From Bacteroidota bacterium (GTDB lineage: Bacteria > Bacteroidota > Bacteroidia > AKYH767-A > 2013-40CM-41-45): 64,000 bases of DNA. Under the pieces are notes generated by a model that saw only the letters and a program-made list of their open reading frames with translations, did not search any database and was not told where the DNA came from. Within the stretch, counting starts at the first letter, position 1. Each line of letters starts with the position of its first letter. Shown here in pieces: positions 25,909-35,645 of the stretch. Both the position numbers and the translations under genes were made by a program. The stretch is from contig JADKJP010000007.1 in the NCBI GenBank assembly GCA_016720935.1, positions 434,001 to 498,000 on the forward strand, in the 5' to 3' direction.

Positions 25909-27300
25909 ATGAAAAAACTGCTCACTTTACTACTTTCTGTGTTTATAGCCGGTACCGCCAGCTCACAATCACAGGATTCCTTGTACCGTTTTTCCCTCCA
26001 GCAAGCCATTGATTTCGCTCTTCAGAATCAGAAGGATGTCCTTAATGCGCAACTTGACGCACAGATCGCTGATGCACAGGAAAAAGAAATCATTGGAATC
26101 GGATTGCCGCAGCTTAGCGGAAGCCTGGACGTCAAAGATTTCGAGAAAATTCCAACCCAATTTATTCCGGATTTCATTTCTCCATCTGTTTACAATATTC
26201 TTTTTGAGGAAAATGTTATTCCGCGTAAAGATCTGAATGGATCCGGTGTGTTTCCAGTTCAATTCGGTACACGTTGGAATGCTACAGCAGGGCTTACTGC
26301 TTCACAGCTTTTATTTGATCCAACCTATCTGCTTGGTGTGAAAGCAACCAAAACGCTTCACGAATTATCGATACGAAATGTAAAACGTACTCGTATTGAA
26401 ACCGCAGTGAATGTAACCAAAGCATATTACAATGTACTGTTGTTAAAAGAACGTAAAAAAGTAATTGCCGCGAATGTTGAACGCATACAGAAATTGAAAG
26501 ATGACACCAAAGCATTGTATGAAAATGGTTTTGTAGAAAAGCTGGACGTTGACAGGGTTACCGTGTTGTTCAACAACCTATCCACCGAAAACAGCAAATT
26601 TGACAGATTGCTAACTTTGTCTTCCCAGGTTTTCCTTTTTCAAATCGGAGCTAATCCTGCAGCTCGTGTGGAGCTCACTGATTCTATCAATGCGAATGAG
26701 ATCAGGAATACCATCGTACCGCTTGATAAAGTAGATGCCTCCAAACGCATTGAATATTCAATTCTGAAGACACAGGAAAAATTACAACAGTATAATGTTA
26801 AAAGGTACCAGGATGGTTATTATCCGAACCTTGTCGCATATGGTAGTTTGAGTACTTCTGCACAGCGAAATAAGTTTGACTTCTTTGATCAAAGTCAAAA
26901 ATGGTATCCAACCGGAATTGTTGGCGCGACATTGAATGTTCCCATCTTTGATGGCTTCCAGAAAGCAGCAAAAATTCGTCAGCAAAAATTAGCATTACGA
27001 AAAATCGAAATCGAACTTGTCAATTTTGAACAGGCTATTCAGCTGGATATTGCTTCGAACAGGAATGCATTGATTGATGCATTGAGTTCACTGGATAACC
27101 AGGACAAAAATCTGGCACTTGCCAATGATATTTACAGAACATCCAAATTAAAATACGACCAGGGCGTAGGTTCAAACCTTGAAGTTCTCGACGCTGAAAC
27201 ATCATTAAAAGAAGCACAAGCCAACTATTTTAATGCATTGTATGACGCTACGGTCGCGAAAATAAATCTTGACAAAGCCCTTGGTAATTTAAACTATTAA
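25909..27300 (+). CDS. TolC-like outer-membrane efflux protein
   Basis: A 463-aa protein with signal peptide (MKKLLTLLLSVFIAGTASSQ) and the two-fold OEP repeat of TolC channels. The N-terminal half opens FSLQQAIDFALQNQKDVLNAQ and the C-terminal repeat has RTSKLKYDQGVGSNLEVLDAETSL, both family-typical. It provides the outer-membrane conduit for the RND pump encoded downstream; only 9 bp separate it from the adaptor gene. Confidence 0.93.
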   Translation: MKKLLTLLLSVFIAGTASSQSQDSLYRFSLQQAIDFALQNQKDVLNAQLDAQIADAQEKEIIGIGLPQLSGSLDVKDFEKIPTQFIPDFISPSVYNILFEENVIPRKDLNGSGVFPVQFGTRWNATAGLTASQLLFDPTYLLGVKATKTLHELSIRNVKRTRIETAVNVTKAYYNVLLLKERKKVIAANVERIQKLKDDTKALYENGFVEKLDVDRVTVLFNNLSTENSKFDRLLTLSSQVFLFQIGANPAARVELTDSINANEIRNTIVPLDKVDASKRIEYSILKTQEKLQQYNVKRYQDGYYPNLVAYGSLSTSAQRNKFDFFDQSQKWYPTGIVGATLNVPIFDGFQKAAKIRQQKLALRKIEIELVNFEQAIQLDIASNRNALIDALSSLDNQDKNLALANDIYRTSKLKYDQGVGSNLEVLDAETSLKEAQANYFNALYDATVAKINLDKALGNLNY

Positions 27301-27309
27301 AATCCCCCA

Positions 27310-28449
27310 TTGAAAAACACAAGACATATGAAATCAATATTTTTCTCCCTCCTCATTCTGACAATCGTGAGCTGCTCACAAAATTCCGGCACAGATAAAA
27401 AACGTGCTGAACTTGATAAATTAAAAAAGGAACAAGCGGATCTGCGTGAAAAAATAAGACTCCTTGAAAGCGAATTGGCCGCGAGTGATACATCCGCATC
27501 GAATGTTAAATCAAAGCTCGTTGCCATAACGGATATGAATCCTCAGGTTTTCAATCACTACATCGAAGTTCAGGCAAAAGTTGAAGGCGATGAAGATGTG
27601 AATGTCAGTGCTGAAACCATGGGTAACATTACCACACTGAATGTAAAAGCCGGTGATAAAGTAAGTAAAGGACAAGTGCTCGCAGTGGTGGACGATCGTA
27701 TCATTCGTCAGGGAATCGCTGAGATGCAGTCACAACTTGACCTGGCAACCCAGATTTACAACAAACAAAAAAATCTTTGGGATCAAAAGATTGGTTCTGA
27801 GGTTCAATTCCTCCAGGCAAAGACCAACAAAGAAGCCATGGAAAAAAGAATGTCAGGTTTACAGGAACAACTCGATCTAACACGCATCAAATCTCCAATT
27901 AACGGAACCGTTGACATCGTTCATGTAAAAGTAGGACAAACGATGGCTCCCGGAATTCCGGCATTCCGCGTTGTGAATTTGAGTTCATTAAAAGTGACTG
28001 CTGAAGTAGCGGAATCCTATATCAGCAAGGTGAGCCGTGGAAATGATGTATTGATTTATTTCCCGGACCTGGGACAGGAAGTAAAAGGAAAACTGGATTA
28101 TTCCGGACAGGCTATCAACAGTCTGAATCGTACTTTCAATGTGGAAGTTAGATTGAATCCAAAAGACGGATTGTTTCATCCAAACATGGTTGCCGTGCTG
28201 AAAATCGCGGATTATTCCTCTCCAAAAGCATATGTTTTACCATTGGCTGCTGTTCAAAAATCCAGTGATGGAGAATTTGTTTACGTGTCTGTTCAGGAAA
28301 ACGGAAAGAATATCGCCAAAAGAAAAACTGTCAAGACCGGAATTATTTATAACGGTAATGCTGAAATTAAATCAGGTATTGATCAGGGAGACAAAGTAAT
28401 CACAATTGGTTTCCAGAATATCATCGATGGAGACGCGATATCACTCTGA
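27310..28449 (+). CDS. RND efflux periplasmic adaptor lipoprotein (MFP/HlyD-like)
   Basis: A protein of up to 379 aa. The likelier start is the internal Met at 27328 (MKSIFFSLLILTIVSC), which gives a normal lipoprotein signal with the lipid-bearing Cys at residue 16. A coiled coil follows (KKRAELDKLKKEQADLREKI), then the lipoyl-like halves (NVKAGDKVSKGQVLAVVDD and IKSPINGTVDIVHVKVGQ) and a beta-barrel domain. It should bridge the RND pump and the TolC-like channel. Confidence 0.93.
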   Translation: MKNTRHMKSIFFSLLILTIVSCSQNSGTDKKRAELDKLKKEQADLREKIRLLESELAASDTSASNVKSKLVAITDMNPQVFNHYIEVQAKVEGDEDVNVSAETMGNITTLNVKAGDKVSKGQVLAVVDDRIIRQGIAEMQSQLDLATQIYNKQKNLWDQKIGSEVQFLQAKTNKEAMEKRMSGLQEQLDLTRIKSPINGTVDIVHVKVGQTMAPGIPAFRVVNLSSLKVTAEVAESYISKVSRGNDVLIYFPDLGQEVKGKLDYSGQAINSLNRTFNVEVRLNPKDGLFHPNMVAVLKIADYSSPKAYVLPLAAVQKSSDGEFVYVSVQENGKNIAKRKTVKTGIIYNGNAEIKSGIDQGDKVITIGFQNIIDGDAISL

Positions 28450-28504
28450 GCGGAAATCTGACAAATGAGCTATACCATTTTCACCCCTGAAAGAATATAA
28501 TCAA

Positions 28505-31500
28505 ATGCAAGACCTACAAAAAGAATTTAAGCCTTCCTCCTGGGCTATCAATAATAAAATCGCTGTATTCGTGATTACCCTTGTATTGGGTATCATGGGA
28601 ACACTGGCATACATCAGTCTTCCCAAAGAAAGCTTTCCGGATATTTCATTACCGAACATCTATATCAGCGTTATTTATCCCGGAACTTCTCCAAAAGATA
28701 TGGAGAATCTCATTGTGAGACCGATTGAGAAAGAATGTAAAAATATTGCCGGAGTAAAAAAGATCAAAAGCAATTCATTACAGGATTATTGCAGCGTTGT
28801 TGTTGAATTCGGTTCTGAAGTCAATATAGAAGACGCCAAACAAAAAGTAAAAGATGCTGTTGACAAGGCGAAAAAAGACCTCCCAAAAGATTTAAAAAAC
28901 GATCCGGAAATTATCGAGATCAATTTCTCCGACTTACCTGTAATGCAGGTGAACATCAGTGGAAATTATGATTTATCCAAGCTGAAAGAATTTGCCGATG
29001 ACGCGAAGGATCACATTGAGAGCCTCAAAGAAGTTAAAAAAGTTGAAATTATCGGGGCACTTGAACGGGAGATTCAGATCAATGTGGACATGATCAAAAT
29101 GCAGGCTGCCGATCTCACATTGGGAGACATTCAGCGTGCTGTTCAGTCTGAAAACCTGACCTTCCCCGGTGGATCCGTCCGCATGGATGGAATCAGCAGG
29201 TCTTTAAGTGTAACGGGTGAATTCAAAAACACTGAACAGATTGGAAATCTGGTTATCAATTCCATCAACGGAAAGCCAATCTACCTGAAAGATGTAGCTC
29301 AGGTAATTGACAGTTATCACGAGCAACAAAGCTATGCACGGCTTGATCACAACAACGTAATTACCCTGAACATCATTAAACGTAAGGGTGAAAATCTGAT
29401 TGAGACTTCAGATAAGATTGTTGAATTGATGGACGATATCCGTAAAAACGACTGGCCGAAGGATGTCAATGTCGTGCTTACAGGAGATCAGAGTGAACAA
29501 ACCCGGACCACATTGCACGACCTGATCAATACCATTATTATCGGATTTGTACTGGTATTCATGATTCTGATGTTTTTCATGGGTACAACAAACGCTTTCT
29601 TCGTGGCATTATCGGTACCCTTATCCATGTGTCTGGCATTCCTTGTCATGCCGGCCTTAGGATTCTCGTTGAATATGATAGTCTTGTTCAGCTTCCTCCT
29701 GGCACTTGGAATTGTCGTAGACGATGCCATTGTGGTAATCGAAAACACACACCGGATATTTGCAAACGGGAAAATGAGCATCATCAAAGCCGCCAAGCTG
29801 GCTGCCGGTGAAGTATTTCTTCCGGTGTTCTCAGGTACCCTCACTACACTTGCACCTTTTGTTCCACTTCTGTTTTGGAAAGGAGTCATTGGTAAATTCA
29901 TGTTCTTCCTGCCTGTGACACTGATAGTAACGCTGACGGCATCCTTGTTTGTCGCTTACATTATAAATCCTGTGTTTGCCGCCCAATTCATGAAACCGCA
30001 TAAGGAACATGATGAAAAGCGTGACCGGAATAATTTAAAGAAGTCTTTGGCCTTATTCGGTGTTGCTATTGTAATCGGATACCTGATAGATTTTGGGGTA
30101 GGAAATTTCGGAGTTGTCGCCCTCCTGCTTTATTTGGTGAATCACTATTGGCTCAGATTTGTAATCAAACGTTTCCAGGAAATCAGTTGGCCAAAATTTC
30201 AGCTTGCATACCGTCGTTTATTGGTTTGGTGTCTGCATCGCCCAAGAACGATGATGCTTTCAACTTTCCTCCTGTTCATCGGTTCATTGGTGTTACTCGG
30301 GATGCGAAACGGTGGCATTAGTTTCTTCCCTCAGGCGGATCCTAACTTTATCTATGTCTATACCAGTTTACCGGTAGGGACAGATCAGGCATACACCGAC
30401 TCGGTTACAAAGATTATCGAAGGACGTGTTTACAAAGCCATTGACTGGCCGAATCCTGTAGTTAAATCTGTGATTGCGAATGTTACCGTGAGCGTAACAG
30501 ATCCGCAGGATGAAGACCAGGGAGATTATCCCAACAAGAGTAAAGTATCTGTGGCCTTCGTTGAATATGGTAAACGTAATGGTGTATCTACTCTGCAATA
30601 TCTTGCCAAGATTCGTGAAGCGGTTAAAGGAATTCCCGGTGCAGAAATTTCCGTGGCACAGGAACAAGGTGGTCCTCCTGTCGGAAAACCTGTCAATATC
30701 GAAGTAAGTGGTGATAATCTTGAAGACCTTGCGCAAACCAGTCGTGGATTGAAACGTTATCTGGACTCACTCAAAATTGAAGGCGTAGAAGAACTACGAA
30801 GTGACCTACAGGACAAAAAACCTCAGCTGGTTGTAAACATCGACAGGGAAAGAGCCAATCGGGAGGCGATCTCCACTTATTCCGTGGGTAATGAAATTTA
30901 TCTTGGAGTATTGGGTACAGATATTTCGAAATACAGGGATGTGAATGACGACTACAACATCGTGATCAAATATCGTGATGATCAACGCTACAACATCGAC
31001 ATGTTGAGAAATCTGAAAATTTTATATCGTGATATGGCCATGGGAGGCATGGTAAGGAATGTTCCTTTGTCAGCCTTCGCAGATGTGAAGTATTCAGATA
31101 CCTATGGCGTGATCAAAAGGAAAAATCAGAAACGTGTTGTAACGATAGGTTCGAATGTATTGACAGGTTACAATGAAAACGCGGTTGTTCAGGATGTACA
31201 ACGTGCCATCTCCGGATTTAACAGTGCTCCCGGTGTTCAAATCAAAATGACCGGTTCACAGGAAGAGCAGGCGGAAACCTCCGCATTCCTGGGTTGGGCC
31301 ATGCTCACTTCCCTCCTGCTCATCATCATGATCCTTGTTTTACAGTTCAACTCGATTAGCAAGCCTCTGATCATTCTTGTTGAAATTGGATTTAGTATCA
31401 TCGGAGTTTTCCTGGGATTCTCCATTTTCAAAATGGAGTTTTCAATTGTCATGAGTGGTGTCGGGATTATCGCGCTTGCAGGTATCGTTGTCCGAAATGG

Positions 31501-31912
31501 TATTCTTCTCGTAGAGTTTACTGATTTATTGCGTGAACAGGGAGTACCCACTTTCGATGCGATTGTGGAAGCAGGTCGCACGCGGATGACACCGGTTATC
31601 CTGACAGCCTCCGCAACCATGCTGGGACTCATTCCGCTTGCTGTTGGACTGAATATGGACTTTGCAACATTGTTCCGTGAGTTCAATCCGCATCTGTACT
31701 TTGGAGGCGACAACACTGCATTCTGGGGACCACTTTCATGGACAATGATCTTTGGTTTGGCCTTTGCAACCTTCCTTACCCTGATCATGGTGCCGGTTAT
31801 GTATCTTTTAAGTGCCCGATTGAAAAACCGTTTGAGAAAATGGAGAGGGCATGCAATTGATGAAGGTGTAAAGGATAAAAGAATCGAAGACTTGATCGAA
31901 GCTGAAATATAA
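28505..31912 (+). CDS. RND-family efflux transporter, inner-membrane pump
   Basis: An 1135-aa AcrB-type proton-driven pump, slightly longer than AcrB. It has 12 predicted membrane spans, with the first at about residues 19-38 and the TM4 acidic pair in GIVVDDAIVVIENTH near residue 405. Two large periplasmic loops show the duplicated architecture (PLSMCLAF and the second-half VRNGILLVEFTDLLREQG). Membrane topology fits multidrug (HAE-1-like) and not heavy-metal pumps, but substrates cannot be read from sequence. A strong terminator follows at 31933. Confidence 0.95.
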   Translation: MQDLQKEFKPSSWAINNKIAVFVITLVLGIMGTLAYISLPKESFPDISLPNIYISVIYPGTSPKDMENLIVRPIEKECKNIAGVKKIKSNSLQDYCSVVVEFGSEVNIEDAKQKVKDAVDKAKKDLPKDLKNDPEIIEINFSDLPVMQVNISGNYDLSKLKEFADDAKDHIESLKEVKKVEIIGALEREIQINVDMIKMQAADLTLGDIQRAVQSENLTFPGGSVRMDGISRSLSVTGEFKNTEQIGNLVINSINGKPIYLKDVAQVIDSYHEQQSYARLDHNNVITLNIIKRKGENLIETSDKIVELMDDIRKNDWPKDVNVVLTGDQSEQTRTTLHDLINTIIIGFVLVFMILMFFMGTTNAFFVALSVPLSMCLAFLVMPALGFSLNMIVLFSFLLALGIVVDDAIVVIENTHRIFANGKMSIIKAAKLAAGEVFLPVFSGTLTTLAPFVPLLFWKGVIGKFMFFLPVTLIVTLTASLFVAYIINPVFAAQFMKPHKEHDEKRDRNNLKKSLALFGVAIVIGYLIDFGVGNFGVVALLLYLVNHYWLRFVIKRFQEISWPKFQLAYRRLLVWCLHRPRTMMLSTFLLFIGSLVLLGMRNGGISFFPQADPNFIYVYTSLPVGTDQAYTDSVTKIIEGRVYKAIDWPNPVVKSVIANVTVSVTDPQDEDQGDYPNKSKVSVAFVEYGKRNGVSTLQYLAKIREAVKGIPGAEISVAQEQGGPPVGKPVNIEVSGDNLEDLAQTSRGLKRYLDSLKIEGVEELRSDLQDKKPQLVVNIDRERANREAISTYSVGNEIYLGVLGTDISKYRDVNDDYNIVIKYRDDQRYNIDMLRNLKILYRDMAMGGMVRNVPLSAFADVKYSDTYGVIKRKNQKRVVTIGSNVLTGYNENAVVQDVQRAISGFNSAPGVQIKMTGSQEEQAETSAFLGWAMLTSLLLIIMILVLQFNSISKPLIILVEIGFSIIGVFLGFSIFKMEFSIVMSGVGIIALAGIVVRNGILLVEFTDLLREQGVPTFDAIVEAGRTRMTPVILTASATMLGLIPLAVGLNMDFATLFREFNPHLYFGGDNTAFWGPLSWTMIFGLAFATFLTLIMVPVMYLLSARLKNRLRKWRGHAIDEGVKDKRIEDLIEAEI

Positions 31913-31932
31913 TCCAGTGATGATTGATTTTC

Positions 31933-31972
31933 AAAAGCGGGGACAATTGTATTGTGCCCGCTTTTGCTTTTT
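31933..31972 (+). terminator. Terminator of the efflux operon
   Basis: A 15-bp stem with one mismatch pairs 31933-31947 with 31951-31965 around a 3-nt loop and is followed by GCTTTTTG. It lies 20 bp after the RND stop. Confidence 0.8.
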
Positions 31973-32047
31973 GTAGACGCAGGTGTATGTGAAAACGAGG
32001 AGGTCTCCAATTCATCCGGCATCCTGCATCATCAAGGATATGTTTAA

Positions 32048-32055
32048 TATATTTG
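32048..32055 (+). promoter_or_regulatory. -7 promoter element of mqnA
   Basis: TATATTTG matches TAnnTTTG and lies 19 bp before the mqnA start. No TTTG is seen at the -33 spacing. Confidence 0.35.
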
Positions 32056-32074
32056 CATTCGGAAAATTCATTGT

Positions 32075-32860
32075 ATGAATTCAAAAATAAAGTTGTCTGT
32101 TGTTTCTTACCTGAACAGTAAGCCTTTTATTTTCGGTCTTGAAAAGCCCTGGATGAAAGAGCAAATTGAGTTGGAGTTGGATATCCCTTCTGTTTGCGCA
32201 ATGAAATTACTGAGTGGCAAGGTTGACGTTGGATTGGTACCAATTGCAATACTTCCGGAACTCAAAGAATACTACCTGCTCACTGATTATTGTATCGGTG
32301 CCAATGGAGATGTCAATTCGGTGCTCCTGGTCAGTGAGGTTCCTCTGGAATCCATTTCCAGGGTGTTGCTGGATTATCAATCCAGAACATCAGTGCTGTT
32401 GGCCAGAGTACTTGCAAAAAGGTTCTGGAAAATCAATCCAATATGGGAAGCGGCCGAAGCCGGTTATGAATCCACAATTAACGGATCCAGTGCCGGAGTA
32501 ATCATCGGTGATCGGGCATTGATTCTGAAAGACCAATTCAAATATGTATACGATTTATCCGGCGAATGGAAAAAATATACCGGCTTGCCCTTTGTCTTTG
32601 CTTGTTGGGTTGCGAACAAACCTGTTTCAAAAACATTCAGTGAATTGTTAAATAAAGCGGCAGCTGAAGGGGTTACAAATATTCCGGCCGTGCTGAATCA
32701 ATATGGATCAGGAGAAATTGAAAATTCAGTTGCGGAAAAATATTTATCCGAGAATATAGATTTTAATTTTAACGAACAGAAGAAAAAAGCGTTGGAATTA
32801 TTCCTCTCCTATATTGAAGAATTTACTGAAAGCAAATTGAAGGAGTCATTACCACATTGA
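32075..32860 (+). CDS. mqnA: Chorismate dehydratase (futalosine pathway)
   Basis: A 261-aa protein of the MqnA/MqnD periplasmic-binding-like fold. Family features are VSYLNSKPF at the N-terminus, GKVDVGLVPIA, GDVNSVLLVS, GVIIGDRAL and SGEWKKYTGLPFVFACWV. MqnA dehydrates chorismate in the futalosine route to menaquinone. Its presence implies that this organism uses that route in place of the MenFDCB route. It is flanked by terminators on both sides and so is monocistronic. Confidence 0.92.
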   Translation: MNSKIKLSVVSYLNSKPFIFGLEKPWMKEQIELELDIPSVCAMKLLSGKVDVGLVPIAILPELKEYYLLTDYCIGANGDVNSVLLVSEVPLESISRVLLDYQSRTSVLLARVLAKRFWKINPIWEAAEAGYESTINGSSAGVIIGDRALILKDQFKYVYDLSGEWKKYTGLPFVFACWVANKPVSKTFSELLNKAAAEGVTNIPAVLNQYGSGEIENSVAEKYLSENIDFNFNEQKKKALELFLSYIEEFTESKLKESLPH

Positions 32861-32883
32861 ATGCGAACATATATATGAAAAAG

Positions 32884-32920
32884 AAAGGCCGGACAAATTG
32901 CCCGGCCTTTTGTTTTATTT
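32884..32920. terminator. Bidirectional terminator between mqnA and the metalloprotease gene
   Basis: AAAGGCCGG (32884-32892) pairs with CCGGCCTTT (32902-32910). The plus strand continues TGTTTTATTTTA and the minus strand continues with a TTCTTTTTC run, so it can serve both convergent genes. Confidence 0.75.
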
Positions 32921-32931
32921 TATCTCTGGAA

Positions 32932-34206
32932 TTAGTTCAGGATGGAAACCCTGACTGTCTTGCGGAATTCCGCATTGGTAAGATTTACAAAATAAACTCC
33001 TTTTCCAAATGACTGAAGATCTACCTGGTGGATTACTCCTACAGGGTTTTCCAGTTTTTGACTGTAAACAATTTTTCCGAGAGCATCGTGAATAATAAGA
33101 TCAATTGATTTGCCAAGATCACGGGTAGCGGTCATGTCCAAATTGAGAATTCCTTCACTTGGATTTGGATAAATGCTCAACTGAAAATCATCCGGAGCAC
33201 CGGTGATTCCAACGGGTGATTCACATTTTCCTGAAGCAAGCAAATCAGCGTACCAGGCAGTCATAGCAGTGTTCATTCGTGTATTCTGACCATTTGTAAA
33301 CATATACAAGCAACGGTCATCACTATAATCCATATAATTCATGAACATATAACCATTGGTGGTAGTATTGCAATTGTCGTTTGCCGGGAAAGTCAGACAA
33401 CCATAAGTTTCTCCACCCTGATTTGGGGTATCCGAAACGTTATCAGTACCACTGCATGCGCTACCATCATCACCCCAGATATGTTTGAGGTTGAAGCAAT
33501 GTCCGATTTCATGAGTTGCTGTTCTTCCTTTGTTGTAAGGGAAAGAAACAACTCCTGTCCGGCCGAATGAATCATATAGGATTACAACACCATAGGTATC
33601 GGATACTTGTGAAGTTGGAAACTCAGCATAACCCAGAATTCCATTACCAAGATTGCACACCCAAATATTAAAATAATGACGTGTATCCCATGCATCCAAA
33701 CCACCGGAAGCATAATACTTTACATCATCATTGGTTGAAAATGAAGTAACAGTAGTCTGACGTCTTTCGATTCCATTTGTGGCATTGCCATTAGGGTCAA
33801 TACGTGCCATACAGAATTGAAAATTACTTGCGCCTGAAATGGTCCTCCAAACATTGGGAATACTTGAGGTATCAGCATTTCTGTGGCCAAAATCTTCATT
33901 CAGAACGTCAATCTGAGATAATATTTGCTGATCGCTGACATTCTGGGCACTGGTTCTCCAGACAACGTGCACAACAACCGGGAGAGTATAAATTGTGTTG
34001 CTTGATCTTGAATTCTGGCCTGACGTGATTGCTTGTTGCAGATATTGTTCGTCACGCAGCATCAGGTTTTCCCTCCCGGGATTTTCCTGATTGAGTCGCT
34101 TTGTACTTTCTACAATTCCACATTTCTGAGGCCCGGGAGATTTTTCTCCGGCAAAGGCAAAGGAAAGTGAACATGCCATCAAGGCAACCAGTAAATTTCT
34201 TTTCAT
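32932..34206 (-). CDS. Secreted M43-family zinc metalloprotease with T9SS sorting domain
   Basis: A 424-aa exported protease. It has a signal peptide (residues 1-19, ending FAFA), a pappalysin-type (M43) catalytic domain with zinc motif HEIGHCFNLKH (H232, E233, H236, H242) and a Met-turn MNYMDY at 289-294. The last 80 residues (SIYPNPSEGILNLDM ... GVYFVNLTNAEFRKTVRVSI) are a type A T9SS C-terminal sorting domain, so the protein should be secreted or anchored to the cell surface by the Por system. A TAAATTTG -7 element lies upstream (34250-34257). Confidence 0.93.
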   Translation of the reverse strand: MKRNLLVALMACSLSFAFAGEKSPGPQKCGIVESTKRLNQENPGRENLMLRDEQYLQQAITSGQNSRSSNTIYTLPVVVHVVWRTSAQNVSDQQILSQIDVLNEDFGHRNADTSSIPNVWRTISGASNFQFCMARIDPNGNATNGIERRQTTVTSFSTNDDVKYYASGGLDAWDTRHYFNIWVCNLGNGILGYAEFPTSQVSDTYGVVILYDSFGRTGVVSFPYNKGRTATHEIGHCFNLKHIWGDDGSACSGTDNVSDTPNQGGETYGCLTFPANDNCNTTTNGYMFMNYMDYSDDRCLYMFTNGQNTRMNTAMTAWYADLLASGKCESPVGITGAPDDFQLSIYPNPSEGILNLDMTATRDLGKSIDLIIHDALGKIVYSQKLENPVGVIHQVDLQSFGKGVYFVNLTNAEFRKTVRVSILN

Positions 34207-34249
34207 TTGATCTTTTTCTTTGGAATGAATATTCGCAGTAATATATATA

Positions 34250-34257
34250 CAAATTTA
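34250..34257 (-). promoter_or_regulatory. -7 promoter element of the metalloprotease gene
   Basis: On the minus strand TAAATTTG matches TAnnTTTG, 43 bp before the start codon. No matching -33 element was found. Confidence 0.35.
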
Positions 34258-34338
34258 CCAAAATTTTAACAGAAATTAACCTGACTTTTAAACTATTATT
34301 TCACCGGATTTTACATTTTGAAATTCTTCATTATCTAT

Positions 34339-34932
34339 TCAGGATAATTTCAATTTTGCATAAAAAACTGCCTTATCTAATTCAACAACATCACCGGGTT
34401 CGAAAAAATCAAGTTCTAACGATTCCATGACAATTCTCACTAATCTTAAAGTAGGGAACCCGACAGCGGCTGTCATCTTACGAACCTGACGGTTTTTACC
34501 TTCACTAAGTTGAATTCGGATCCACGAAGTTGGGATGGATTTCCTGAACCTCACAGGCGGATTTCTTTCCGGAAGGAAATCCGGTGAATAAACAATGGAA
34601 ACAGATCCGGCCGGTATTGTTTTATACTTTTTACCATCGATGGAAATTTCAACACCTTTTGCCAGTTGCATGCAAGCTTCTTCATTGACTTCACCTTCCA
34701 CCTGAACAAGGTATGTTCTCATGTGTTTATTTGAAGGATGCAATAACTTTTCATTGACAGATTTATCATTGGTCAAGACAAGTAAGCCTTCGCTATCGGC
34801 ATCCAGACGGCCAACCGGGTACACATCTTTTGGAAAAACAAAGTTGAGGTCGGCCAGTACTTTCCGTTCTCCCTCACGTGAAAACTGGGTGAGCATTCCG
34901 TAAGGCTTATAAGCAATAAAATATCGGTACAT
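34339..34932 (-). CDS. RsuA/RluE-family pseudouridine synthase
   Basis: A 197-aa rRNA-modifying enzyme. The catalytic motif GRLDADSEGLLVLTND contains Asp44, the nucleophile of the RsuA/RluB/E/F group. It lacks an N-terminal S4 domain and begins directly with FIAYKPYGMLTQ, which is the RluE layout (23S rRNA U2457 in E. coli); the exact target is inferred. GKNRQVRKMTAAVGFPTLRLVR near residues 148-170 is the second family motif. Confidence 0.9.
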   Translation of the reverse strand: MYRYFIAYKPYGMLTQFSREGERKVLADLNFVFPKDVYPVGRLDADSEGLLVLTNDKSVNEKLLHPSNKHMRTYLVQVEGEVNEEACMQLAKGVEISIDGKKYKTIPAGSVSIVYSPDFLPERNPPVRFRKSIPTSWIRIQLSEGKNRQVRKMTAAVGFPTLRLVRIVMESLELDFFEPGDVVELDKAVFYAKLKLS

Positions 34933-35236
34933 ATAAATTCAGGGTTTAAAGACCTTTTACAAATCATCCTATCTGAAGATGAATTACTGAGTCTGACACT
35001 TGAAAGATAGGCATTAGGAAGCAATGGAGGAGCCTTCTAAAAGAAAACAATGATGAGCCACACAAAAAAAATATTCAATCTGCCATTACAAATGCTCAAC
35101 AACACCAAGTTAAATGAGGCTTCTGCATCCCTGTGCTGCAATGTTAGATTTACACATCATAACACACAATTCCTCGTGTAAAAAAATTACAAATTATGGA
35201 CACTTGTCTTCCGTGAAATTTCGTAATTTCACAAGG
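34933..35236. other. Intergenic region between the pseudouridine synthase and the 35237 cluster
   Basis: About 300 bp between divergent genes. An open frame runs from 35114 into the next gene, but it has unusual composition for the first 41 codons and no export signal at that start. The one clear element is the palindrome at 35213-35232. Confidence 0.5.
35213..35232 (+). promoter_or_regulatory. Perfect palindrome upstream of the HCxGxC gene
   Basis: GTGAAATT (35213-35220) and AATTTCAC (35225-35232) form a perfect 8-bp inverted repeat around TCGT. It ends 4 bp before the likely ATG at 35237. It could be a repressor operator or an mRNA hairpin controlling the start of the five-gene cluster. 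Confidence 0.5.
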
Positions 35237-35617
35237 ATGTTTACACGAATAGTTTCAATGATTGTGTGTTTAACGGTTTTGCTGCAGGTTTGCAGTAAAA
35301 CATGCATATATAGCATATTCATACTGGAACAAAGCAGTATCATTGAAACATTTTGTGAAAATAAAAACAAACCTCAGCTGCATTGTCAAGGTTCTTGTTT
35401 TCTAAAAAAAGAGCTTAAAGAACAAGACAAACACGAAAACCAGAGCGGCAATTTATTGAAAGAAAAATTTGATCATTTTTATTCCGAAAATCAATACAAT
35501 AATCAGTCATTTTCAGAATCCGGAATCTTGCACTTTTCACAACATAAAATGAACTCTATAGCTGGTTTTGACGGCAATGTATTCCAGCCACCAAAATATT
35601 TTTTGACATTAATTTAA
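35237..35617 (+). CDS. Small exported/membrane protein with HCxGxC motif
   Basis: 126 aa when started at 35237 (MFTRIVSMIVCLTVLL), which puts a hydrophobic segment at the N-terminus; the frame is open from 35114 but the extra 41 residues look non-coding. After the hydrophobic segment comes FCENKNKPQLHCQGSCFLKK, a compact cysteine/histidine motif (C-x9-HC-x2-x-C) followed by a charged and Ser/Asn-rich tail. I have seen comparable HCxGxC proteins in Bacteroidetes, with no established function; metal binding is the natural guess. It heads a five-gene cluster with lipoproteins and a cytochrome-like protein. Confidence 0.7.
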   Translation: MFTRIVSMIVCLTVLLQVCSKTCIYSIFILEQSSIIETFCENKNKPQLHCQGSCFLKKELKEQDKHENQSGNLLKEKFDHFYSENQYNNQSFSESGILHFSQHKMNSIAGFDGNVFQPPKYFLTLI

Positions 35618-35645
35618 ATCATTGTATTAATCTCAAAAAATAAAT

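Noticed and set aside
35114..35236. N-terminal extension of the HCxGxC protein
   Set aside because: The extra 41 codons lack an export signal and contain the palindrome at 35213-35232; the start at 35237 gives a proper hydrophobic N-terminus.
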